From Flavobacteriales bacterium (lineage in GTDB: Bacteria; Bacteroidota; Bacteroidia; Flavobacteriales_D; Sanyastnellaceae), in the NCBI GenBank assembly GCA_016722445.1, contig JADKIZ010000013.1:41426-105425 (forward strand): a DNA stretch of 64,000 nt, read 5' to 3'. A program made the translations under genes and the position numbers. The notes below the pieces were generated by a model. It did no database searches, had not been told where the DNA came from, and saw only the letters and a list, made by a program, of their open reading frames with translations. Positions 39,027 to 48,378 of the stretch are shown here, piece by piece (position 1 is the first letter of the stretch; each line of letters opens with the position of its first letter).

Positions 39027-40060
39027 ATCCGATCACTTCTCATTCGCAAAACCATATCTGCCATAACTAAAGCGGCCATGGCTTCTACAATCGGCACTGC
39101 CCTTGGTAAGACACAAGGATCGTGACGACCTTTTGCTTCAAGGGTAATTTCTTCACCTGAATTTGTCATCGCTTGTTGAGGTTGAGCGATGGTCGAAACC
39201 GGTTTGAATGCCGTTCTGAACACAATCGCATGACCATCGGAAATTCCACCGGCAATACCCGTTGTGATGGTATTGTTTTCAGAACCCATAAGACCTGTTG
39301 ATTCAAATCCGCGAAACATTTCAAAGCCTCGTGTAGCGTTGATCGATAACATGGCATGCGCAAGTACCGCATCCAATTTATCAAATACCGGATCACCCAA
39401 TCCAGCCTCCACGCCGGAAATCACACAATCGATGGTGCCTCCAACACTGTCTCCCGAATTCCGTGCAGATTCAATCACGGCTATCATTTTATCAGAAATG
39501 GCTTCATCCGGACATCGAACGATGCTCTTTTCAGTTAACGAAAAATCTATATCCTGATATGGTGTCTTGAGTTCTACGTGTTTCACCTTGCTCACATATG
39601 CATGAATTCGTATGCCGTATGTTTTCAGCAGCATTTTGGCAATTGCTCCTCCAACCACACGCGATGCAGTTTCTCTTGCCGAACTTCTTCCTCCTCCACG
39701 ATGATCTCTGAAGCCAAATTTCCGATCCCATACCGCGTCGGCATGTCCTGGTCGATAAACATGTTTTAAATTTTCGTAATCACCGGAACGTTGATCATCG
39801 TTGCGAATGATAAAACCAAGGGGTGTGCCTAACGTTTTTCCTTCAAACAGGCCAGATAAAAATTCAACTTCATCGCTTTCATTGCGTGTTGTGGTGATGT
39901 CGCTTTGTCCCGGACGACGTCTGTTCATCTCCTTCTGCACAAAAGCTTCGTCGAATTCTAATCCAGCCGGACAACCATCCAAAATGCCGCCAATGGCTTT
40001 GCCATGCGATTCTCCAAAGGTGGTCAGTCGAAATATTTTACCCCAAGTATTGCTATCCAT
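39023..40060 (-). CDS. aroC: Chorismate synthase
   Basis: A complete 345-residue enzyme: TTFGESHGKAIGGILDGCPAG at the N-terminus, RRRPGQSDITT, FRDHRGGGRSSARETASRV in the middle, and the C-terminal QTxxE-type region around KGRHDPCVLPRAVPIVEAM. It converts 5-enolpyruvylshikimate-3-phosphate to chorismate using reduced FMN, the last step of the shikimate pathway, in the cytoplasm. Its stop overlaps the stop of the TraB/GumN gene (39023-39026), which is convergent. No other aro gene lies nearby. Confidence 0.97.
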   Translation of the reverse strand: MDSNTWGKIFRLTTFGESHGKAIGGILDGCPAGLEFDEAFVQKEMNRRRPGQSDITTTRNESDEVEFLSGLFEGKTLGTPLGFIIRNDDQRSGDYENLKHVYRPGHADAVWDRKFGFRDHRGGGRSSARETASRVVGGAIAKMLLKTYGIRIHAYVSKVKHVELKTPYQDIDFSLTEKSIVRCPDEAISDKMIAVIESARNSGDSVGGTIDCVISGVEAGLGDPVFDKLDAVLAHAMLSINATRGFEMFRGFESTGLMGSENNTITTGIAGGISDGHAIVFRTAFKPVSTIAQPQQAMTNSGEEITLEAKGRHDPCVLPRAVPIVEAMAALVMADMVLRMRSDRI

Positions 40061-40067
40061 ATAGTGA

Positions 40068-40799
40068 CTAAAACGAATATGAAATTACCAGATCAAGTAA
40101 CCGCAATCTGAACAACACAGAATTCCCGTAATATTCATTACCCGGTTCCTTTTTGCCTGATGAACTCATCGGTGCAAAATAAACGACTTCCGGCGATGCA
40201 TAGGCCAATAATTCCCACCGTTGCTTGATGGTAGTGCGATAGCCTATGGTAGGCGAAAGTCCAATCACAAGTGCGCGTTGTTCAAAGAAAGAATACATAC
40301 TATCCCTGTCAACAGAAGCTTGCAAAGAATTCCCTTCTTCCCTCATGGCATGATTGACCAATTTGTAATGTTGTTCGTCACGTGTCACATCATAGCCCAA
40401 CAACAAATCCAATCCATATACCGCGTCATGTTTGGTCTTAAAATCACTCCATTCGATACCCGCCCTAAATTCCCCGTATCGATACTCGCTTTGCTCAGAA
40501 AGAAATAAAACACTGCTGTCATTAGATGCTATGGGTACACCAAGATCATTCACATCGGGTAACATATTTTGATAAAGCAACCCAAATCTCAAACGCTTAC
40601 TGTCTCCCAACAATCGTTTGTATTGTATCCCATAATGCAATTGAGAAGTCGATGTCCCCAACATAAAAGCCGCTACAGGATTGACCACAGCACCAATCTG
40701 GTTTTTCCTGTGCGTCAATGTATCCGTCTCTTCTGAAACATATTGTCCGTTCAAATGGATCGCCAACAAGAGTAGAAATGTGGTCAATAAATTTTTCAT
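40068..40799 (-). CDS. Secreted, probably outer-membrane, protein of unknown function
   Basis: From the ATG at 40799 (MKNLLTTFLLLLAIHLNGQ, a signal peptide) 243 residues; the longer frame to 40856 would overlap the hutI start. The mature part alternates short strands (LHYGIQYKRLLGDSKRLRFGLLYQNM; YRYGEFRAGIEWSDF; RTTIKQRWELLAYASPEVVYF) and ends RLRLLDLVISYSF with a terminal aromatic residue, as outer-membrane barrels do. Seven bases before aroC on the same strand, so possibly cotranscribed. No family recognised. Confidence 0.65.
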   Translation of the reverse strand: MKNLLTTFLLLLAIHLNGQYVSEETDTLTHRKNQIGAVVNPVAAFMLGTSTSQLHYGIQYKRLLGDSKRLRFGLLYQNMLPDVNDLGVPIASNDSSVLFLSEQSEYRYGEFRAGIEWSDFKTKHDAVYGLDLLLGYDVTRDEQHYKLVNHAMREEGNSLQASVDRDSMYSFFEQRALVIGLSPTIGYRTTIKQRWELLAYASPEVVYFAPMSSSGKKEPGNEYYGNSVLFRLRLLDLVISYSF

Positions 40800-40858
40800 T
40801 GAAAAAGGATTGATGTGAAAATACGTCCACTGTCCTAAAATTGCATCATAATTCAACC

Positions 40859-42130
40859 ATGAAGATACTCATTAAAAATATCAAGTCACTGCTTGGTGTT
40901 CATGATACTGCACCTCCATTACTTTCGGGTAAAGATATGCGGAATCTTCCAGCCATAGCGAATGCCTGGCTGGCCATTGAAGATGGCATCATTGCCGACT
41001 ATGGCGAAATGCAGGACTGGCCGGGAATAAGCGACTGGCGCGAACTAGAAGTCATCGACGCATCTGGCAAATATGTACTGCCTACCTGGTGCGACTCGCA
41101 TACTCACATTGTGTACGCCGGTAACAGAATTGGAGAGTTTGTCGACCGCATTCATGGTCTTTCCTATGAAGAAATTGCCTCTCGTGGTGGTGGTATTCTC
41201 AATTCCGCTCAACGATTGGCCAACGCATCAGAAGAAGAACTTTTCCAAAGTGCATGGCAACGATTGGATGAAATCATGTCATTGGGAACCGGAGCAGTTG
41301 AAATCAAAAGTGGTTATGGTTTGAGTACTGAAAGCGAATTGAAAATGCTTCGGGTCATCAAACAACTCAGCGATCAACATCCACTTACTATTCAAGCCAC
41401 TTTCCTCGGTGCCCACGCATATCCAAAACAATTTAAAGAAAATCATCAGGCATACATCGATTTGTTGATCCACGAAATGATCCCGGAAGTTGGCAAACAA
41501 AAGCTTGCTTCATTCATCGATGTTTTTTGCGAAAAAAATTATTTCAGTGTTGAGGATACAGACCGCATACTCGAAGCTGGTGTCAAATATGGCCTTGTTC
41601 CGAAAACCCATGTCAATCAGTTCAATGCCATTGGTGGAGTTGCAATAAGTGTCAAGCATCATGCGCTCAGTGTAGATCATTTGGAAGTGATCAGCGAGGA
41701 AGATATTGTGGCACTCAAAAACAGCAAGACCATGCCTGTCGCATTACCCGGCTGTTCCCTATTCATTAAAATACCATACACACCTGCCCGTCAAATCATT
41801 GATGCAGGATTGCCCTTAGCGCTTGCTACCGATTATAATCCGGGCAGCACTCCTTCTGGCAATATGAACCTGGTGAACAGTCTGGCTTGCATTCAAATGA
41901 ATATGACGCCTGAAGAAGTGATCAATGCTTCGACCATCAATGGCGCATACGCTATGGCACTGGATAGTTCTCATGGAACCATCACCATAGGTAAAAAAGC
42001 AAGTTTGATCATTACCAAAGAAATACATACGCCTGCAGAATTGATGTACTCTTTTGGCACAAATAATATTGATCGTGTTTTGATTTGGGGGGGGGGGGGG
42101 GGGGGCGCGGGGGCGAAACCAAGTTTGTGA
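40859..42130 (+). CDS. hutI: Imidazolonepropionase, C-terminus damaged by a G run
   Basis: About 410 residues from the ATG at 40859 (MKILIKNIKSLLG). Amidohydrolase fold with metal site CDSHTHIVYAGNR, AVEIKSGYGL, FLGAHAYP, KTHVNQFNAIGG, and ATDYNPGSTPSGN near the end. It opens the imidazolone ring to N-formimidoyl-glutamate, the third step of histidine degradation. The last clear residues are GTNNIDRVLIW; then a run of 19 G (42087-42105) and GC-rich bases make an odd Gly-Ala-Lys tail. The true end is probably a few residues after VLIW. The next step in the pathway is close by in ftcD; hutH and hutU are not in the window. Confidence 0.93.
   Translation: MKILIKNIKSLLGVHDTAPPLLSGKDMRNLPAIANAWLAIEDGIIADYGEMQDWPGISDWRELEVIDASGKYVLPTWCDSHTHIVYAGNRIGEFVDRIHGLSYEEIASRGGGILNSAQRLANASEEELFQSAWQRLDEIMSLGTGAVEIKSGYGLSTESELKMLRVIKQLSDQHPLTIQATFLGAHAYPKQFKENHQAYIDLLIHEMIPEVGKQKLASFIDVFCEKNYFSVEDTDRILEAGVKYGLVPKTHVNQFNAIGGVAISVKHHALSVDHLEVISEEDIVALKNSKTMPVALPGCSLFIKIPYTPARQIIDAGLPLALATDYNPGSTPSGNMNLVNSLACIQMNMTPEEVINASTINGAYAMALDSSHGTITIGKKASLIITKEIHTPAELMYSFGTNNIDRVLIWGGGGGGAGAKPSL
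42087..42105. repeat. Run of 19 guanines at the end of hutI
   Basis: Nineteen consecutive G, followed by CGCGGGGGCG, in a region of about 43% GC. It interrupts the expected end of hutI, and the following 250 bases carry several frameshifts. A sequencing or assembly artefact is more likely than a real tract. Confidence 0.9.
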
Positions 42131-42145
42131 AACCATTACACCTCC

Positions 42146-42683
42146 ATGTCAAAAGTTCAGAATTCAGCCTTCGTTTAAGCGTGCTTCAAAAATTTCAAAC
42201 ATTGCCCTGCAAAAGAACCAAATGGACTTGCATCCTGAAGTGCCGTCCGAAAATCGCCAACCAGCTTTCATCACAGGAACAAAAAATCACTTCGAGGGTC
42301 GAAAACGGCAAAATTGATATCAATTCGCCATCAAACAGGTCGCACTCATTCCTATGGGCGACGGTGATTTTATCATTCCCTTCAACGCACAAATGAGAAA
42401 AGGAACTGGCAAACAAAAAGGCGATTCGGTTTTGCTGCAATTGGATTTGGAACAAGAAGAGAAGAAAATTTCCGAAGACCTTTTAATGTGTCTCGCTGAA
42501 GTGAATGAAAACCTCGAACGCTTTTTATCCTTGCCAAAAGGACATCAGAACTATTACTCCAATTGGGTGGAAAGTGCTAAAACAACATCTACTAAATCAG
42601 ATCGCATCATGAAAACAATCTTTGCGATGGAACATGAGATGGATTACGGACAGATGATCAGGCATTTCAAAAATAAATCGTGA
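42146..42683 (+). CDS. YdeI/DUF1905-type protein, frame broken several times
   Basis: Only the last 109 residues are in one clean frame from 42354: MGDGDFIIPFNAQMRKGTGK, DLLMCLAEVNENLERFLSLP, HQNYYSNWVESAKT and a helical end. The front is scattered: LQKFQTLPCKRTKWTC and KIANQL in one frame, EVPSE and FITGTK in another, then YQFAIKQVALIP upstream of MGDGD. This is the normal DUF1905 plus YdeI order, so the gene should start near the ATG at 42146 and have about 175 residues. Function unknown; YdeI relatives are tied to peptide resistance. The damage begins next to the G run, so sequence quality is the likely cause. The stop overlaps the next start (TGATG). Confidence 0.7.
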
Positions 42684-43387
42684 TGAAATTCGCAGCCCAA
42701 CTTCCCCGCTTCACAAGAAAGGTTATAAAGTTCACTTTACTCTCCTGCCTATCACTCATTGGATTTATTGCGCTCACAGCTGCAGTTGCTTGGTTATGTT
42801 CAAAAATTATAGTCAACGATGACTTCACAGAATGCCAAGAAAATGCGGTTACAGTTTACGTTATGAGCAATGGCGTTCACACCGATTTAGTTGTCCCCAT
42901 GAAAAATGATGTCATGGACTGGACCACCTTCATTGATCCTACTCGTTGTAAAATGAATGCATCCGATGCAGAATATGTCGCATTCGGCTGGGGCGACAAA
43001 GGATTTTATCTTGAAACTCCGACGTGGGCTGATTTGAAATTCAGCACTGCTTTTAAAGCCATGTTTTTCCTGAGTACTTCCGCCATGCATGTCACTTTTC
43101 ATGATCAACCACAAGTATCAGCGGACTGCAAAAAAATCTGTATCTCCAAAGAGAATTATCTTCGGATGGTATCGTACATCAAAGAAGGATTTAGTACCAC
43201 AGAAACCAAAGCGATTCTCATTGAAAACGCATCCTATGGAGATCACGATATTTTCTATGATGGCGTTGGCAGTTACAGCATGTTTCACACCTGTAATACA
43301 TGGACGAACAACGGATTGAAATCAGGAGGCCTGCGCGCTTGCTTGTGGACATTGTTTGACGATGCCATCCTCGATAAATATCGTTGA
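42683..43387 (+). CDS. TIGR02117/DUF2459 family protein
   Basis: A 234-residue protein from the ATG at 42683, which overlaps the previous stop. One N-terminal membrane anchor (LLSCLSLIGFIALTAAVAWLC), then the DUF2459 pattern: YVMSNGVHTDLVVPMKN, YVAFGWGDKGFYLETPTWAD and FHTCNTWTNNGLKSGGL, with a possible Cys-His-Asn catalytic set in HTCNTWTN. This layout recalls papain-like or permuted NlpC/P60 hydrolases, but no activity is known to me. Likely periplasmic, anchored in the inner membrane. Confidence 0.8.
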   Translation: MKFAAQLPRFTRKVIKFTLLSCLSLIGFIALTAAVAWLCSKIIVNDDFTECQENAVTVYVMSNGVHTDLVVPMKNDVMDWTTFIDPTRCKMNASDAEYVAFGWGDKGFYLETPTWADLKFSTAFKAMFFLSTSAMHVTFHDQPQVSADCKKICISKENYLRMVSYIKEGFSTTETKAILIENASYGDHDIFYDGVGSYSMFHTCNTWTNNGLKSGGLRACLWTLFDDAILDKYR

Positions 43388-43396
43388 ACGAAAGAA

Positions 43397-44053
43397 CTAC
43401 TTCAGAATTTCGTAGTGCAGTTGAACCTTCACGACTACCTTGACAGAAAATGGATTGAGATAATTACCATACCCTTCACCATCGTAGGCATATGCTCCAT
43501 AGTCAGGAATTTCTTCGGCGTAGATCACCCCGCCCAACCGCACACCAGTTCCTGTAGCCAATTTATCTGCACGCTTTTTTCCATCTGCAATGGCGAGATC
43601 CAGAAGCTGATCTTTGATTTGTTGTTTTTTGTCATTCGAAATCTCAGCGAAACTATAATCCAAAGAAACGGTGACCTCATCGGTCGACGCATTCATGCAT
43701 TTGTTGAGCATTTCGTCATATTCAGCGCGCGACTTAAAACGTAATTCGAAACCTCCAGTTCCCGTGTACGATTTCAATCCAGCATAAGTAGGATTGGTCA
43801 TATACTTTCCACAACCAATGCGATCAATGGTGATTTGCTGCAAATTTTGTAGTCGTTTCTGATCATACGACATATCGTAGTTGGCATCGTAAATATTCAA
43901 ATATGCCACAATGACATCTGGTTCAACTTCTTTGGTAGCTTCACCATAAACGATGATTCGCGGACTAGAAGAAAAGGTGCCGATTTGTGCCTGAATCGTA
44001 ACATTTGCTAGCAGCGCAACTGCCAAAGTAAAGAATGCCAATAGTTTTTTCAT
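43397..44053 (-). CDS. SIMPL domain (DUF541) secreted protein
   Basis: A 218-residue protein with a signal peptide (MKKLLAFFTLAVALLANVTIQAQ) and the SIMPL domain: IIVYGEATKEVEPDVIVAYLNI, repeated strands, LLDLAIADGKKRADKLATGTG and the end FSVKVVVKVQLHYEIL. SIMPL proteins (BP26, IRAK-associated relatives) form periplasmic or outer-membrane rings of unknown function. Convergent with the DUF2459 gene 9 bases away and divergent to ftcD. Confidence 0.85.
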   Translation of the reverse strand: MKKLLAFFTLAVALLANVTIQAQIGTFSSSPRIIVYGEATKEVEPDVIVAYLNIYDANYDMSYDQKRLQNLQQITIDRIGCGKYMTNPTYAGLKSYTGTGGFELRFKSRAEYDEMLNKCMNASTDEVTVSLDYSFAEISNDKKQQIKDQLLDLAIADGKKRADKLATGTGVRLGGVIYAEEIPDYGAYAYDGEGYGNYLNPFSVKVVVKVQLHYEILK

Positions 44054-44149
44054 GTTGAGTAATTATGGTGCGAAGGTGAGTAAAAATTCCGCCCGAATAA
44101 AATTCAACAGAAATATCCTCCATTACTTTCGCCGCAAAATCGAAACACC

Positions 44150-45853
44150 ATGAATCGCATTGTAGAATGTATTCCAAACATATCAGAAGGGCGCGACCGC
44201 GCAAAAATTGACGCCATTGCATCGGTAGTAGAAACAGTACCAGGAGTAATGTTACTCGATGTTGATCCGGGTGCAAGCACCAACCGCACTGTCATCACTT
44301 TTGCTGGTGAACCACAAGCGGTAGCTGATGCGGCATTTTTACTCATTAAAAAAGCGGCTGAGCTGATCGACATGCGCACCCACAAAGGTGAGCATCCACG
44401 ACAAGGTGCTACAGATGTTTGTCCATTTGTGCCCGTGAGTGGCGTCACCATGGAAGAATGTGTTGCGCTTGCTCATTCTGTCGGCGAACGTGTTGGCCGC
44501 GAACTTGACATTCCCGGTTATTTCTATGAATATGCCGCAAAAAATGAAGAACGAAGAAACCTCGCGAATTGCAGAAAAGGTGAATATGAAGCCTTGGAGA
44601 AAATAACCACCGCCGAATGGAAACCTGATTTTGGTACCAACCAAGTAAATGAGACTGCCAAAAAAGCGGGAGTAACAACCATCGGAGCACGTGATTTTCT
44701 GGTGGCATACAATGTGAATCTCAACACTACTTCTACACGCAGAGCAAATGCCATCGCATTTGATATCCGTGAAGCGGGACGCGTATTGAATGATCCAAAA
44801 ACCGGCAAACCAATGCTTGATGAACAAGGTGAACCAGTGCGTCAGCCTGGCACATTGAAATCCGTGAAAGGCATCGGTTGGTACATTGAAGAATATGGCA
44901 TTGCGCAATTGTCGCTCAACCTCACCAATATCAATATCACTCCGGTGCATGTTGCTTTTGAAGAGTCATGTGCGAAAGCTGCTCAACGCGGTATTCGCGT
45001 AACTGGCTCAGAATTGGTAGGACTTATTCCCCTTCAATCTTTACTCGACGCGGCGGATTATTTCCTACGCAAACAAGAACGTTCATTGGGAATTTCTGAT
45101 CAGGAAAAAATCAAGATTGCAGTCAAATCGCTCGGGCTTGATGACCTCGCACCATTCCGTGCTGAAGAGAAAGTGATCGAATACATCATCGACCGCAAAC
45201 TTTCTGGTGGCAAAAAACTGGTGGATATGAATCTCACATCATTTGCCAATGAAACGGCAAGCGAATCACCAGCGCCAGGTGGCGGAAGTATCAGCGCATA
45301 TGTTGCAGCGCTCGGCGTTTCTCTCGGGGCTATGGTGGCCAATCTTTCTTCTCACAAAAGAGGTTGGGATGATCGTTGGGAAGAGTTTTCCAATTGGGCT
45401 CAAAAAGGAATCGATTATCAGAAAAAACTGATGTTCCTTGTTGATGAAGACACACGTGCTTTCAATAAGATCATGGAAGCTTTTGGATTACCAAAGAACA
45501 ATGACGAAGAGAAAAAAGTAAGATCGGCAGCCATTGAATCTGCTTCCAAATACGCTATGGAAATTCCCTAGAACTGCAGAACTTGCTTGTGAAAGTATGG
45601 ATGTGATGAAAAAATGGTCGAAATCGGCAATTCAAATTCTATTTCTGATGCTGGAGTTGGTATGATGTGCGCCCGCACCGCTGTCCTTGGTGCAGTGATG
45701 AATGTGCGCATCAATGCGTCTGGTATCAAGGATAAAACTTTCACCGCAGATCTTCTATCCAAAGCAGATGCACTCGAGAAAAAAGCAGAAGCAATGGAAG
45801 CAGAAGTGCGCAAATCGATTGATGCATTCCTGGCAAAACAGAATCAGGGGTAA
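44150..45853 (+). CDS. ftcD: Bifunctional glutamate formimidoyltransferase / formimidoyl-THF cyclodeaminase, frame broken near the end
   Basis: About 567 residues. Formimidoyltransferase part at 1-330: IVECIPNISEGRDRAKIDAI, LLDVDPGASTNRTVITFAG, HKGEHPRQGATDVCPFVP. Cyclodeaminase part from about 355: LTSFANETASESPAPGGGSISAY... through to the helical C-terminus. It moves the formimidoyl group to tetrahydrofolate and then releases ammonia, ending histidine degradation in one-carbon metabolism. The first frame stops at 45571 after YAMEIP; RTAELACESMDVMKK follows in a second frame and MVEIGNSNSISDAGVG in a third, the last switch at the A6 run 45609-45614. TACTTTCG at 44124-44131 may be a -7 element. 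The indels look technical. Confidence 0.93.
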
Positions 45854-45904
45854 GCAGTGCGCGGTGCGATGTGGCTGTGATGGGTTTTGTCGGAGAAATT
45901 CAAC

Positions 45905-47577
45905 TCATGGTTTATTGCACTTCTGAAAATGTGCAATAGAATGTCTTCCGGCATAACCAGCGTGAAGCACATAGTTTCCTGGACTCAAGTTGTGAATAGC
46001 ATCATCGAGATGCACAAAACCTGCGTTTCCGTCTCCCGCAATTCCATATCCATCGAACACACGATGACCTGATGCATCATAAATTTCATAAGCGATATTG
46101 CACCATTTGGCATCATGGAGAAACATCGTCATCTGATCCACACATGGATTTGGATATAGTAGCATCTCGAAATCTCCGCTGAGTTGATCTTCACTGTTCG
46201 CAAGCAATAGCCAGGCTTTCAGAAAATCCGGAACACCATAACCTAGTGAATCATCTGGTGTGGAATACTGACTTGCACTTTCGCGAACAGCCTCAATCAC
46301 ATCCATATTCAACTTTTTGGGAAATGCTTGTACAAGACATGCCACCATGCCAGCGAGTATCGGCGAACTGAATGACGTTCCATTCCCTGTCGCAATGGTA
46401 GAATCGAGCGCTGCGTAAACTGTAGCTAGTCCCATCGTGACAACATCAGGCTTCACATCACCATCAGATGAAGGACCATAGCCACTGAAAAAGCATGTTT
46501 TAAATCTTTGTCGACCGCACCAACACAAAGTATGCTATCCGCATCAGAAGGAGCGGTGAGATAATGCCATGGATTATTGCCAGAGTTTCCGGCGCTATTT
46601 ACGATGAGCAATCCTTTAGAAGCAGCGATATCCGCGGCTATGCTACATCTTGTTGTATTGCCATCCATATCAGCATATGAATGATCCAACAATTCATCAT
46701 CAAATGTAGAATAGCCCAGACTGCTATTGATGACATCAATGCCAAGGCTATCGGCGAATTCTGCAGCAGCAACCCAATTGTCTTCTTCCACCGGATATTC
46801 TGAAAGCGGATCTTCAGTGCGAAAGAGATAATAATCAGCATCGGGAGCAGTGCCGATCAATGAATCAGCAATGATACCTGCCATCGTACTTAGTACAAAT
46901 GTTCCATGCGTACTGCGATTGAAAACACTTTCATGATAAACGAAATCTCTCGTCATGATGATACGGCCTTCATCTCTTAATTTCGAAAAAGCAGGTAGTT
47001 GATCTGTCCCGCCCCAACCAGCATCGAACAAAGCCACATCCACACCTTTGCCGGTATATCCCAACTGATGAATCAAATGTCCATTCAACATTTCGATTTG
47101 TCGCAACGATGGACCGTACTCACTATAATCACAACACAATTCATCCTGTTGTAAAGACTTCAATTCCTTTTCAGGATAAAATTTATCGACGCCAACAGGT
47201 CCGACTGAAGTAGAATAAACACCAACGGCTTTCACCTGCGAAACGAACGGAAGGGCTTCTATCTGATCAACCAGGGTACTGTCTTCCGTAGCAATGGTGA
47301 CAGCATTGAACCATTTGCTTTTGTGGTGCAAAGTGCAATGGCCAAGTGCCAGAACTTGATTGATATACGTTTCATTCACTGGAATATCACGCTCATCGAA
47401 ACCAAGGTCAAGCCATTCTCTGCGCTCGATACATTTTTCTGAAAGAAAATCAGAAGGTTGATTGATTGAATAAGGTGAATTGTTTTTGTCGGTGAATTGT
47501 ACCCAGTACTTTCCCGGAGCAGTCTGTGACAAACCATGTACAGTCAACAGGCAAAAAAACAAAAGCCATCCTTGCAT
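45905..47577 (-). CDS. Secreted S8 (subtilisin-like) serine peptidase with type IX sorting tail, frame broken once
   Basis: About 555 residues. Signal peptide (MQGWLLFFCLLTVHGLSQ), a propeptide-like region, then the catalytic Asp in VALFDAGWGG, His in STHGTFVLSTMAG, the oxyanion Asn in IVNSAGNSGNNPWHY and Ser in GNGTSFSSPILAGMVA. The C-terminal 80 residues are a type A sorting domain (LLYPNPCVDQMTMFL, IYDASGHRVFDG, LSPGNYVLHAG), so it should be exported by the type IX system and act outside the cell. The first frame ends at 46453; the second carries FSGYGPSSDGDVKPDVV. The join is in the A5 run 46489-46493. Confidence 0.92.
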
Positions 47578-47610
47578 GGTTGCTAAAATAAGACATGTAC
47601 GCTTAAGACA

Positions 47611-48270
47611 CTATTCAATGCTGTACGAAATCGCCCGATAAACAACTTCATAACCTGAAGTTTGCGAGCCTTGTGTATTCAAGTCTGTGGCCTGACGAAA
47701 TACCATCCCAACACCTTTAGCATACACTTCGTAAAAAATTTCTTCATCCACCAGATTCACATTGTTCTGTTGTTCTACAGTAACTGTATTGTCGAATTGT
47801 AAAATTCCCACATCGGCGAATCCGGCGAGATTCGAGTATTTGTATTGTTGTGCAGGGTAGTTATTGTAAGCGTTGCCATTCCAGGTACCTCCGTTCTTCA
47901 CGGGAAATTCCATTTTGACATATCTGATATTATCCACCACCTTTTCTGCAGTAGTAGTGGTGCGCTTTTGCGTCCAAACATCAATCAGTATCCAAGGAGT
48001 GTTGTTGGCGGGGCGGTAAAACCTGTTGATTTTGACATTAGGTTCACCTTCATTGTCCACAAATTCCTCGATGAGTTCTTCCTTAATCTGGAAGCTATAG
48101 GATTCTGTATTCACACCGTAATAGGTGGAGTCCACGTCGTAGATAATGTAAGAACCAACCTTATTCGGAAAATAGTCATATCCCAGGTCAATACCCGATA
48201 AGTCGTCCTCCTTTTTACAAGAAGCGAGTAACAGAACAAAGCCAAAGAGTAATACCTGCCGGATCATCAC
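47611..48270 (-). CDS. Lipoprotein of unknown function
   Basis: A 219-residue protein with a lipoprotein signal (VLLFGFVLLLASCKKEDD). The mature part is mostly beta: GYDYFPNKVGSYIIYDVDSTYY at the front, WILIDVWTQKRTTTTAEKV in the middle, and VYAKGVGMVFRQATDL near the end. The phrase layout YFPxxxGxxxxYDVDS is common in Bacteroidota lipoproteins that sit at the outer membrane; no activity is known to me. It lies 33 bases upstream of the S8 peptidase on the same strand and may be cotranscribed with it. Confidence 0.7.
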   Translation of the reverse strand: MMIRQVLLFGFVLLLASCKKEDDLSGIDLGYDYFPNKVGSYIIYDVDSTYYGVNTESYSFQIKEELIEEFVDNEGEPNVKINRFYRPANNTPWILIDVWTQKRTTTTAEKVVDNIRYVKMEFPVKNGGTWNGNAYNNYPAQQYKYSNLAGFADVGILQFDNTVTVEQQNNVNLVDEEIFYEVYAKGVGMVFRQATDLNTQGSQTSGYEVVYRAISYSIE

Positions 48271-48378
48271 TTATTAAGGTCTCAGGGCGAAAGTAATCAA
48301 AACCGAATGATTTAACAAGACCGACCGACCAACGGTAAAAAAAGCGGCCTGAACTGGCGATGATGAGCGTGATAAATA

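Noticed and set aside
42085..42396. A Gly-rich protein beginning at the G run
   Set aside because: The Gly start is only the G19 tract, and the remainder is part of the broken YdeI/DUF1905 gene.
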